Below, one piece after another: positions 1-5,968 of a stretch of 5,968 nucleotides of DNA (position 1 is the stretch's first letter; each line of letters opens with the position of its first letter). A program made the translations under genes and the position numbers. The stretch comes from Gemmatimonadaceae bacterium (lineage in GTDB: Bacteria > Gemmatimonadota > Gemmatimonadetes > Gemmatimonadales > Gemmatimonadaceae), in the NCBI GenBank assembly GCA_014378185.1, contig JACMOE010000169.1, positions 1 to 5,968 on the forward strand. The letters run 5' to 3'. The notes beneath the pieces were generated by a model. The model did no database searches. It was not told the DNA's origin and was given only the letters and a program-made list of their open reading frames with translations.

Positions 1-16
1 CCTGCTCCTGGCCTGC

Positions 17-50
17 GAAAAACAGGTCCTTCGCGTTGCTCAGGACGACA
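17..50 (-). repeat. Dispersed REP-like repeat, copy 1
   Basis: On the minus strand this is the better-preserved of two related 34-bp sequences; the other is at 4565-4532, with 27 of 34 bases identical. It lies in the same orientation, downstream of xylB. It has the core TGTCGTCCTGAGC, then GCGAAGGACCTG, an imperfect palindrome. Both copies lie in intergenic DNA just after a stop codon, as expected of REP-type or mobile-terminator repeats. Confidence 0.6.
18..46 (-). terminator. xylB: Possible intrinsic terminator after xylB, formed by the repeat
   Basis: Read on the minus strand, arms GTCCT (46-42) and AGGAC (30-26) form a 5-bp stem. Inside it, GA/GA mismatches are followed by a GC/GC step closing an AAC loop. 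Three bases after the stem comes TTTTT (22-18). This is a short but plausible rho-independent terminator 57 bp after the xylB stop. The stem is weak by E. coli standards, hence moderate confidence. Confidence 0.4.
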
Positions 51-102
51 ATCTCTGCTATCGGGATTTCGTGAAAAGTCCACTATTGTCCGACTTACAA
101 CG

Positions 103-1608
103 CTAAATCGCTGACCACTGATCGGGACGCGCCGCCTGCACGCTCGCGCGATACCGGCGATAGGGACCCTCGTACATGGCGTGCGCCGCGGCGCTCGAAG
201 GTTGTGACGGTGAGCGGATGAGCGTCGCGTGCACCGCGCTCGCCACGTCGGCGAACGCACCAGCCCCCACCGCGGCGAGCAAGGCCGCTCCGTACGCCGG
301 CCCCTCTTCCCGATTCACGGTGCTCACGGGCAGTCCGAACACCTCCGCCTGGAGCCGCCGAACGAACGGGCTCTTCGCCCCACCGCCCGTGAGCAATAAC
401 TGCGTGGGCGACATGCCGAGATCCTGGAGGATGGTCAGCGAATCGCGGAGCGCGAAGGTCACGCCCTCGAGCACCGCGCGCGTCATGTGCGCTCGCGTGT
501 GCGCAAGGCTCAGACCCAGGAACGCGCCGCGCGCCTCGGCATCGCGAAGTGGAGTCCGCTCCCCCTGAAGATACGGAAGGAAAGTCACGCCTCCCGCGCC
601 CGCCGGCACGCTCGAAGCCTCGGCATCCAGCAACGCGTCGGCATCGCGCATGCCCGCGAGCTCGCGAGCGAGCTGGTCACGATACCACGCGAACGCGCCA
701 CCCGCCGAGAGCACGACGCCCATCATGTACCACGTATCCGGCACAACGTGACAGAAAGTATGGGCACGCAAAGCGGGATCCACGCGAGGCTCGAGCATGG
801 GAGCCAGCACCGTTCCCGACGTTCCCCAGCTCGACACCGCCTCACCCGGCGCGATCACACCAACGCCGGCCGCGCCGCATGCGTTGTCCGCGCCGCCACC
901 TACCACCGGCGTTCCGGATGCGAGGCCCGTAACCGCCGCGGCATCGCTGGTCACTCGGCCGAGTACCTCGGATGACCCGCCCACATCGGGCACGATGGAT
1001 CGCGACACACCCACAGCAGCAAGAATCTCGTCGCTCCACCGCAGGTGCGCAGTGTCATACATGAGCGTCGCCGATGCATCCGACGGATCGGTCGCCAACA
1101 CGCCCGTGAGTCGATACCGGATATAATCCTTGGGCAGGATCACGGTGGCGAGCCGCGCGTATGCCTGCGGCTCGTGCGTGCGCAGCCAGAGCACCTTGGG
1201 CAACGTGAACCCCTCGAGCGCGGGATTGCACGCGAGGTCACGCAGGCGCGCCTCACCCCCAACGCGCTCCGTGATCTCGGCACATTCGACCGTCGTGCGG
1301 CCGTCGCACCACAGCAGGGCTGGTCGGATCACGTCGCCCGCCTTGTCGAGGAACACCGACGAATGCATCTGTCCCGAAATGCCGATGGCCTCGATGGACG
1401 CATCCGGCCGAGCACGACGCACGGCATGTATTGCAACGACCGTCGCGTCCCACCAGGCCGCGGGATCCTGCTCCGCCCAACCAGGCTGCGGCGTGGAGAG
1501 CGTCAGTGGCGTGGTCGCAGAGGCAGCGACCTCCCCGCTCCGGGCCACGAGAATCGCCTTGACGCCACTGGTGCCCACGTCGAGCCCCAGGAACAGCGCG
1601 TCACCCAC
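103..1608 (-). CDS. xylB: Xylulokinase, FGGY carbohydrate kinase family
   Basis: This cytoplasmic kinase phosphorylates D-xylulose with ATP to give D-xylulose 5-phosphate, the entry point from xylose into the pentose phosphate pathway. The 501-residue product is near the usual length (E. coli XylB is about 484) and aligns with it by eye throughout. Visible motifs are the N-terminal phosphate loop GLDVGTSGVKA (8-18), the substrate region SGQMH (78-82), LLWCDGR (98-104), LPKDYIRYRLTG (158-169), the catalytic Asp241 in GGGADNACGAAGVG, the second phosphate motif SWGTSGTV (260-267), FLPYLQGERTP (343-353) and the adenosine-binding TGGGAKS (407-413). The start is GTG, directly abutting the xylA TGA stop, with GGAG 8 nt upstream inside the xylA end. 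This implies translational coupling and one mRNA with xylA. The adjacent xylose isomerase favours xylulose over other FGGY substrates such as ribulose or glycerol. I see no defects. Confidence 0.96.
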   Translation of the reverse strand: MGDALFLGLDVGTSGVKAILVARSGEVAASATTPLTLSTPQPGWAEQDPAAWWDATVVAIHAVRRARPDASIEAIGISGQMHSSVFLDKAGDVIRPALLWCDGRTTVECAEITERVGGEARLRDLACNPALEGFTLPKVLWLRTHEPQAYARLATVILPKDYIRYRLTGVLATDPSDASATLMYDTAHLRWSDEILAAVGVSRSIVPDVGGSSEVLGRVTSDAAAVTGLASGTPVVGGGADNACGAAGVGVIAPGEAVSSWGTSGTVLAPMLEPRVDPALRAHTFCHVVPDTWYMMGVVLSAGGAFAWYRDQLARELAGMRDADALLDAEASSVPAGAGGVTFLPYLQGERTPLRDAEARGAFLGLSLAHTRAHMTRAVLEGVTFALRDSLTILQDLGMSPTQLLLTGGGAKSPFVRRLQAEVFGLPVSTVNREEGPAYGAALLAAVGAGAFADVASAVHATLIRSPSQPSSAAAHAMYEGPYRRYRASVQAARPDQWSAI

Positions 1609-2787
1609 TCAGCGCACTCCGAGCAGGATCTCGATAGTGAGTTGGTCGAGGCGTTCGTACGCATAGCCCTTCGCTCGCATCGCCTCGAGGTCGAACTGTT
1701 CGTCCTTGATCGCCTGCCCGTCGTGCAGGAAGCTGATGCGCATTCCGGGTGCCGCTCCGCGTGCGTCGAGCGCAGCGAGGAGTTGCGTGATCTCCGGGTC
1801 CGCGTGGAATGCAGCCACCTTTTCCTTGAGCAACAGGTAGGTACGCATGCTGCCACGCGCAAACTCCCACACGCCCGCTTCGTCCTCGGTACGATACGCA
1901 TGGCTGTCGAAATGCTTCATGCCCGCGTACCCCGCATCCTCGAGCAGCTTGACCAGGAAGAACGCCTGCTTGAGATCCTCGCTGCCGAAGCGATGATCCT
2001 GGTCGTAGCGACCGGGCTTCTGCGCGTTGAGGTCGATGTGGAACAACTTGCCCACCTCCATCGCCTGCGCCACGCCATGCGCGAAATCGAGCCCCGCCAT
2101 CGAGTCGTGCGCCACCTCCGGATTCACCCCCACCATGTCGGGATGATCGAGCGTGTAGATGAAGGCGAGCGCGTGCCCGATGGTGGGCAGGAAGATGTCG
2201 CCGCGCGGCTCGTTCGGCTTGGGCTCCAGGGCAAACCGGTAATTGTACCCCTGCGCGATGTTGTATTCGCACAGGAAGTTGATGGCGTCGCGGAACCACT
2301 TCATCGCTTCGCGCGGGTCCTTCGCCGCGTTGGTCTCCACGCCCTCGCGTCCGCCCCAGAACACGTACGTCTCGGCGTCGAATTCCTTGCCGAGATCCAT
2401 CGAGCGCATCGTCTTCTGCAGCGCGTGGCGACGTACAGCCGAGTCGTTGCTCGTGAACGCGCCGTCGCGAAAGACAGGGTCGCCAAACAGGTTCGTCGTG
2501 GCCATGGGTACCTTCATGCCGCTCTCCTTGAGCGCGGCACGGAAGTCACGCACGATCTTCTCGCGCTCCGCCGTGGTGGCGTCGCGCGGCACGAGATCGT
2601 TGTCGTGGAAGTTCACGCCATATGCGCCGAGTTCGCCGAGCTTCTGCACGATGCGCACGGGAGACATGGCGGGGCGCACGGCGTCGCCAAATGGATCGCG
2701 GCCCGGGTTCCCCACGGTCCACAGGCCGAAGGTGAATCGGTGCTCTGGTCGTGGCGTGCGGACGTCCTGCGCAAAAGGCTTGGTCAT
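1609..2787 (-). CDS. xylA: Xylose isomerase, class I (short) type
   Basis: This cytoplasmic TIM-barrel metalloenzyme interconverts D-xylose and D-xylulose (and D-glucose and D-fructose) using two divalent metals. At 392 residues it matches the short class I enzymes of Streptomyces and Thermus rather than the roughly 440-residue class II enzymes of E. coli and Bacillus; the N-terminal block HRFTFGLWTVGNPGRDPFGD (16-35) is of that type. Expected active-site residues are all visible: Trp23, His61 and Asp64 (FHDND), Phe101 (NLF), Trp144 (FWGGREG), Glu188 and Lys190 (ALEPKPNEPRGD), Glu224 and His227 (NPEVAHDSM), Asp252 (HIDLN), Asp262 and Asp264 (YDQDHRFG) and Asp294 (KHFDS). The ATG start sits just before the conserved block, as in relatives, but no Shine-Dalgarno sequence is apparent upstream. 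It is the first gene of the xylA-xylB pair and follows rpiB after a 123-bp gap. Confidence 0.97.
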   Translation of the reverse strand: MTKPFAQDVRTPRPEHRFTFGLWTVGNPGRDPFGDAVRPAMSPVRIVQKLGELGAYGVNFHDNDLVPRDATTAEREKIVRDFRAALKESGMKVPMATTNLFGDPVFRDGAFTSNDSAVRRHALQKTMRSMDLGKEFDAETYVFWGGREGVETNAAKDPREAMKWFRDAINFLCEYNIAQGYNYRFALEPKPNEPRGDIFLPTIGHALAFIYTLDHPDMVGVNPEVAHDSMAGLDFAHGVAQAMEVGKLFHIDLNAQKPGRYDQDHRFGSEDLKQAFFLVKLLEDAGYAGMKHFDSHAYRTEDEAGVWEFARGSMRTYLLLKEKVAAFHADPEITQLLAALDARGAAPGMRISFLHDGQAIKDEQFDLEAMRAKGYAYERLDQLTIEILLGVR

Positions 2788-2910
2788 GTGGTGGTCAGGG
2801 AATGGCGTTGCAGCGCCGCGTGAGGACAGCTTTTTGTCAGCGGGGCGAACCTAGTACGTCACGGCGACCGGCGCGAGTCGGCGCGGTGTGGTGTCTCGCC
2901 GGAGGCTTGG
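2788..2910 (-). promoter_or_regulatory. rpiB-xylA intergenic region, probable xylA promoter region
   Basis: This gap is long enough for a separate xylAB promoter. Two things are visible in it. The first is a less GC-rich patch (about 2830-2860) that contains TAGGTT on the minus strand (2853-2848), a possible but poor -10 with no convincing -35 partner. The second is a 14-bp near-palindrome, GGCGTTGCAGCGCC (2804-2817), 16 bp before the xylA ATG, a possible operator or leader hairpin. Separately, 6-bp arms cggcga/tcgccg (2862-2867 and 2896-2901) could pair after rpiB, but no U-tract follows on the minus strand, so I do not call a terminator. A promoter here is inferred from spacing and from the metabolic break, not from strong motifs. 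Confidence 0.3.
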
Positions 2911-3384
2911 TCAGCCCCCGCCAACATCCTCCGCATCGTCCTCGCGCTCGATCTTCGCCACGCGCCGCGCATGACGTCCCCCGGCGAACGGCGTGTCGAG
3001 CCAGGCCTTCAGGATGGCCCTGCCCTCCTCTGCCCCAACGAACCGCGCGGGCAGCACCAGCACGTTCGCATCGTTGTGCTCGCGCGCCAGCGCGGCAATT
3101 TCCGGAGCCCACGCCACCGCCGCACGCACATGCGGATAGCGATTGGCGGTATACGACATCCCCAGCCCCGTGCCGCACAACAGCACGCCTCGGCGGTTCT
3201 CACCGTCCGAGACGCGTTTGGCAAGCGGATGCGCGAAGTCCGCATAGTCGATACTCGCATCCGTGCTGGGCCCCAGGTCCTGCACGGCGTAGCCGAGGGA
3301 CTTGAGCTCCGCCTCGAGCGTTTCCTTCAGCTCGAAGCCCGCGTGGTCGGACGCGATGAGGATTGTTTCGGATGATGCAGGCAT
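2911..3384 (-). CDS. rpiB: Ribose-5-phosphate isomerase B (RpiB/LacAB family)
   Basis: This cytoplasmic sugar-phosphate isomerase interconverts D-ribulose 5-phosphate and D-ribose 5-phosphate in the non-oxidative pentose phosphate pathway; some relatives also act on allose 6-phosphate. At 157 residues it is near the family norm (E. coli RpiB is 149). Visible motifs are SDHAG (12-16), DLGPSTDASIDYADFA (36-51), the catalytic Cys70 with anion hole in LCGTGLGMS (69-77), His103 in REHNDANVL, thought to assist ring opening, and the phosphate-binding GGRHARRV (135-142). A short acidic, Gly-rich tail (EREDDAEDVGGG) follows the fold. The ATG has the best ribosome binding site in the window, AAGGAG with 6-nt spacing (3396-3391). 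It starts 42 bp after the leucine dehydrogenase stop, so co-transcription with that gene is likely. RpiB rather than LacA/LacB is favoured by the pentose-gene context and the absence of lactose or galactose genes. Confidence 0.95.
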   Translation of the reverse strand: MPASSETILIASDHAGFELKETLEAELKSLGYAVQDLGPSTDASIDYADFAHPLAKRVSDGENRRGVLLCGTGLGMSYTANRYPHVRAAVAWAPEIAALAREHNDANVLVLPARFVGAEEGRAILKAWLDTPFAGGRHARRVAKIEREDDAEDVGGG

Positions 3385-3390
3385 TCAGCG

Positions 3391-3396
3391 CTCCTT
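3391..3396 (-). promoter_or_regulatory. Strong Shine-Dalgarno sequence of rpiB
   Basis: AAGGAG on the minus strand ends 6 nt before the rpiB ATG and fixes that start. It is the clearest ribosome binding site in the window. It contrasts with the acyl-CoA dehydrogenase, leucine dehydrogenase and xylA starts, none of which shows a recognisable one. Confidence 0.8.
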
Positions 3397-3426
3397 CGTA
3401 TGATCTGACTGTCGAACTGCAAGACC

Positions 3427-4497
<1,071 letters not shown>

Positions 4498-4577
4498 TGC
4501 TGTGTGGTCGAGGTTGAGGGTGTTCCGTTATGACAAGCAGGTACTCTGCTTCGCTCAGGACGACATCGTTCCTTGCG
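4498..4577 (-). promoter_or_regulatory. Intergenic region before leucine dehydrogenase
   Basis: This 80-bp gap holds the dispersed repeat (4532-4565), followed by a 34-bp leader up to the ATG. The leader contains TTGTCATAAC on the minus strand but no convincing -35/-10 pair, and no purine-rich ribosome binding site precedes the start. Whether leucine dehydrogenase is read through from the acyl-CoA dehydrogenase gene or has its own promoter cannot be decided from sequence. Confidence 0.25.
4532..4565 (-). repeat. Dispersed REP-like repeat, copy 2 (degenerate)
   Basis: On the minus strand this 34-bp stretch matches positions 50-17 at 27 of 34 bases. It shares an exact 13-base start, TGTCGTCCTGAGC, and the later ACCTG. 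It lies 12 bp after the acyl-CoA dehydrogenase stop and before the leucine dehydrogenase start. The stem GTCCT/AGTAC has a mismatch and the T-tract after it is broken (CTTGTC), so it would be a weaker terminator than copy 1. I recall CCTGAGCGAAGCGAAGG-type sequences as common intergenic repeats in several environmental phyla; that is memory, not a search. Confidence 0.6.
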
Positions 4578-5732
4578 CTACGACAGGTACAATTCGCGCG
4601 CAATCACCATGCGCTGCACTTCCGACGTCCCTTCATAAATCTCCGTGATCTTCGCGTCGCGAAAGAACTTCTCCACGGGATAGTCCTTCACGTAGCCATA
4701 ACCGCCGAAGATCTGCACCGCCTCGGTGGTCACGTACATCGCCGTCTCGCTCGCGAGCAGCTTGCACATCGACGCGTGCATGGTGGTGGACTCGCCGCGG
4801 TCCTTCGCCGCCGCCGTCGCGTGCAGCAGCGCGCGTACGGACTCGATCCGCGCGCCCATGTCGGCCAGCTTGAACTGGATGGCCTGGAACTCCCGTATCG
4901 CCTGGCCAAACTGCTTGCGCTCGGCCGCATAGGCGAGCGATGCATCGAGCGCCGCGCGGGCGATGCCGATGGCCTGCGCGGCAATGCCAAGCCGGCCGTT
5001 GTCCAGGGACTGCATGGCGTAAGCGAAGCCCTGGCCTTCCTCACCGAGCAGGTTGGCCGCGGGCACGCGGAGGGCGTCGAGGTTGAGCTGCACCGTCGGC
5101 GACGCGCGGAGCCCCATCTTGTCCTCCTTCTTGCCCACGTGAAAGCCCGGCAGGTCCGGCGTCACGATGAAGCACGAAATTCCCTTCGATCCACGTCGCG
5201 CATCCGACGTGTCAGTGCGAGCCATCACCATGATGACGCCGGCGAACGTGCCCGAGGTGACCCAGCTCTTCGTGCCCGTCAGGAGCCAGTCGTCGCCATC
5301 GCGCACCGCCTGGCACCGAAGCGACGACGCATCGCTCCCCGCCTCCGGTTCACTGAGCGCAAACGCGCCGATGATTTCCCCCCGCGCCATGGGCGCGAGC
5401 CAGCGCTCCTTCTGCACCTCGCTGCCGAAATCGAGCAACATCTGCGTGGGCAGGGAGTTGTGCACGCTCATGAGCACCGCCGCTGACGCATCTGCCGCGG
5501 CGATCTCCTCGAGCGCGAGCAGGTACGACAGCGTATCGAGCCCCAGCCCGTCGTGGATCTCGGGAAGCAACATGCCGAGAAACCCGAGCTCACCCATGCG
5601 GTGCGCGACCGCCACCGGAAAGCTCGCGTCGCGATCCCAGGCCGCCGCGTGCGGAGCGATCTCCGCGCGCGCAAAGTCGCGGGCGAGCCTCTGGATCTCC
5701 TGCTGCGTTTCGGTGAGTGGCGTGAGGGACAT
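4578..5732 (-). CDS. Acyl-CoA dehydrogenase, short-chain (SCAD/butyryl-CoA) type
   Basis: This FAD flavoprotein introduces a trans-2,3 double bond into acyl-CoA and passes electrons to electron-transfer flavoprotein, in fatty acid or branched-chain acyl-CoA oxidation. From the chosen ATG (5732) it is 384 residues, normal for SCAD-like enzymes. It shows the N-terminal helical domain, the first signature ALSEPEAGSDASS (125-137), the beta-domain WVTSGTFAG (157-165), SLDNGRLGIAAQAIGIA (242-258), the FAD-contacting RKQFGQAI (272-279), the second signature region QIFGGYGYVKDYPVEKFFRDAK (340-361, with Gly343-Gly344) and the catalytic Glu367 in IYEGTSEVQR. A Glu at this site excludes the isovaleryl-CoA type, which carries its base elsewhere. 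Butyryl-, isobutyryl- or 2-methylbutyryl-CoA are possible substrates. The frame stays open to 5945, but the extra 71 residues translate tandem repeats (SSERQRATRPP-like). The AGGAG before the 5945 ATG is only 1 nt away, so I use 5732, although it too lacks a ribosome binding site. Confidence 0.94.
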   Translation of the reverse strand: MSLTPLTETQQEIQRLARDFARAEIAPHAAAWDRDASFPVAVAHRMGELGFLGMLLPEIHDGLGLDTLSYLLALEEIAAADASAAVLMSVHNSLPTQMLLDFGSEVQKERWLAPMARGEIIGAFALSEPEAGSDASSLRCQAVRDGDDWLLTGTKSWVTSGTFAGVIMVMARTDTSDARRGSKGISCFIVTPDLPGFHVGKKEDKMGLRASPTVQLNLDALRVPAANLLGEEGQGFAYAMQSLDNGRLGIAAQAIGIARAALDASLAYAAERKQFGQAIREFQAIQFKLADMGARIESVRALLHATAAAKDRGESTTMHASMCKLLASETAMYVTTEAVQIFGGYGYVKDYPVEKFFRDAKITEIYEGTSEVQRMVIARELYLS

Positions 5733-5735
5733 TGA

Positions 5736-5755
5736 GGGACGGGGGACGGGACGGG
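5736..5755 (+). other. Plus-strand G-quadruplex-type motif at the acyl-CoA dehydrogenase start
   Basis: Four G-tracts (3, 5, 3 and 3 bases) separated by AC dinucleotides fit the standard G3+N1-7 rule. The motif begins 3 bp before the gene's ATG, on the strand opposite the message, so the mRNA carries CCCGTCCCCCGTCCC immediately before the start codon. This displaces any Shine-Dalgarno sequence. Confidence 0.55.
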
Positions 5756-5816
5756 TCGCTCGCTGGCGCTTGCTGGACGGGGGACGGGTCGCTCGCTGGC
5801 GCTCGCTGGACGGGGA
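5751..5816. repeat. 33-bp tandem repeat, two units
   Basis: Units 5751-5783 and 5784-5816 are identical at 31 of 33 positions; the differences are t5771/c5804 and the last base. Each has acgggt, then two near-identical 10-mers (cgctcgctgg), then acgggg. In unit 2 the 10-mer is perfectly doubled (5790-5809). The 33-bp period keeps the reading frame open, which creates the false N-terminal extension of the acyl-CoA dehydrogenase ORF. Confidence 0.85.
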
Positions 5817-5856
5817 GACTCTGAACGGTAAATGGAAGCGCGCATACCGGGGAGCA

Positions 5857-5912
5857 CCCCGTCCCCCGTCCCCCGTCCCCCGTCCCCCGTCCCCCCTACT
5901 CCCCCCCGCCCC
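5857..5912 (-). repeat. GTCCCCC tandem array and C-rich tract; minus-strand G-quadruplex motif
   Basis: Five perfect 7-bp GTCCCCC units lie at 5861-5895, preceded by CCCC and followed by a nearly pure pyrimidine stretch with C7 (5901-5907) and C4 (5909-5912). On the minus strand, the sense strand of the downstream gene, this gives six G-tracts of 4-6 bases separated by AC, then two more, a very strong G-quadruplex-type pattern. It is an inverted counterpart of the plus-strand motif at 5736-5755. A short perfect hairpin, CGGGG-AGCA-CCCCG (5848-5861), overlaps its edge. Confidence 0.8.
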
Positions 5913-5923
5913 TCTTCCTCGCG

Positions 5924-5947
5924 GCATGCCTATCCTGTCCGGCATGC
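5924..5947. repeat. Inverted repeat GCATGCC-N10-GGCATGC
   Basis: Perfect 7-bp arms (5924-5930 and 5941-5947) flank a 10-bp spacer. Each arm contains the palindrome GCATGC, so the pair is also a direct repeat of GGCATGC with an 18-bp period. The layout suits a dimeric regulator's operator or a hairpin. It lies about 190 bp upstream of the acyl-CoA dehydrogenase start, and its target gene is unknown. Confidence 0.4.
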
Positions 5948-5968
5948 TCCTCGCCCCCCCTCGGCGCG

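Larger units (their letters stand above)
5733..5968. promoter_or_regulatory. Upstream region of acyl-CoA dehydrogenase, repeat-rich, no gene recognised
   Basis: This 236-bp stretch holds the repeat blocks listed separately. Between them lies one unique, less GC-rich island (5817-5847, containing ggtaaatgg). The island or the far right end (5913-5968) is where a promoter for the leftward genes would have to sit. I cannot identify convincing -35/-10 boxes in either. If transcription starts to the right of 5857, the leader RNA would carry the G-tract array. Confidence 0.3.

Noticed and set aside
1045..2823. A 592-codon plus-strand ORF antisense to xylA and xylB
   Set aside because: It is the complement of two clear genes with all catalytic motifs; its own translation is Arg/His-rich with no recognisable domain. 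Long antisense frames are expected in GC-rich DNA.
2862..2901. Terminator after rpiB from arms cggcga/tcgccg
   Set aside because: The loop is 28 bases, there is no U-tract on the minus strand, and short GC arms are common by chance here.
4530..5486. A 318-codon plus-strand ORF antisense to acyl-CoA dehydrogenase
   Set aside because: Same reason: a composition-driven shadow frame with no domain of its own.
4578..5732. Isovaleryl-CoA dehydrogenase, suggested by the neighbouring leucine dehydrogenase
   Set aside because: The catalytic Glu is at the SCAD/MCAD position (IYEGTSE), whereas the isovaleryl type has Gly or Ala there and its base in an earlier helix. Here that helix reads SLDNGR.
5751..5895. 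CRISPR array
   Set aside because: The 33-bp units are directly adjacent with no unique spacers, and the 7-bp units are a simple tandem array.
5733..5912. A MITE or insertion sequence with inverted ends
   Set aside because: The ends are inverted only because the G-tract repeat occurs in both orientations. There is no transposase, no clear target-site duplication, and the boundaries are fuzzy.
5926..5968. A possible divergent plus-strand gene start (MPILSGMLLAPPRR...) running off the right edge
   Set aside because: Only 14 codons are visible, there is no ribosome binding site, and the ATG lies inside the GCATGC palindrome. It cannot be supported without more sequence.

Overview
This is a GC-rich bacterial window with five complete protein-coding genes, all on the minus strand and read right to left: acyl-CoA dehydrogenase (5732-4578), a leucine/branched-chain amino acid dehydrogenase (4497-3427), ribose-5-phosphate isomerase B (3384-2911), xylose isomerase (2787-1609) and xylulokinase (1608-103). 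All five are intact and near their families' usual lengths. No tRNA, rRNA, CRISPR array, transposase or phage gene is visible. The long plus-strand ORFs are antisense shadows of these genes.

The organism is a heterotroph that oxidises branched-chain amino acids and/or short acyl-CoAs and uses pentoses. Strong G/C bias, a short (class I) XylA of the Streptomyces/Thermus type, dispersed CCTGAGCGAAGC-type intergenic repeats and G-rich ggggac tandem repeats together suggest an environmental phylum such as Gemmatimonadota. That assignment is inference; the window holds no taxonomic marker.

Layout. 1-102: the tail after xylB, with a dispersed repeat that can fold as a terminator. 103-2787: a tight xylA-xylB pair whose stop and start codons touch (TGAGTG). 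2788-2910: a 123-bp gap, the probable xylA promoter region. 2911-3384: rpiB with a strong ribosome binding site, 42 bp after the leucine dehydrogenase gene. 3427-4497: leucine dehydrogenase. 4498-4577: an 80-bp gap with a second, degenerate copy of the dispersed repeat. 4578-5732: acyl-CoA dehydrogenase. 5733-5968: a 236-bp non-coding region made largely of repeats. It has a plus-strand G-tract motif, two 33-bp tandem units, five GTCCCCC units (G-tracts on the minus strand) and a palindromic GCATGC pair.

How the genes fit together. XylA and XylB turn D-xylose into D-xylulose 5-phosphate. RpiB interconverts ribulose and ribose 5-phosphates in the same pentose phosphate network. Leucine dehydrogenase opens branched-chain amino acid catabolism by NAD-linked deamination, and the SCAD-type acyl-CoA dehydrogenase could act a few steps later. 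No transporter or sugar regulator is in view.

I found no new enzyme system. The least ordinary part is the repeat-built leader directly against the acyl-CoA dehydrogenase start codon, followed by the pair of dispersed repeats lying downstream of two genes.
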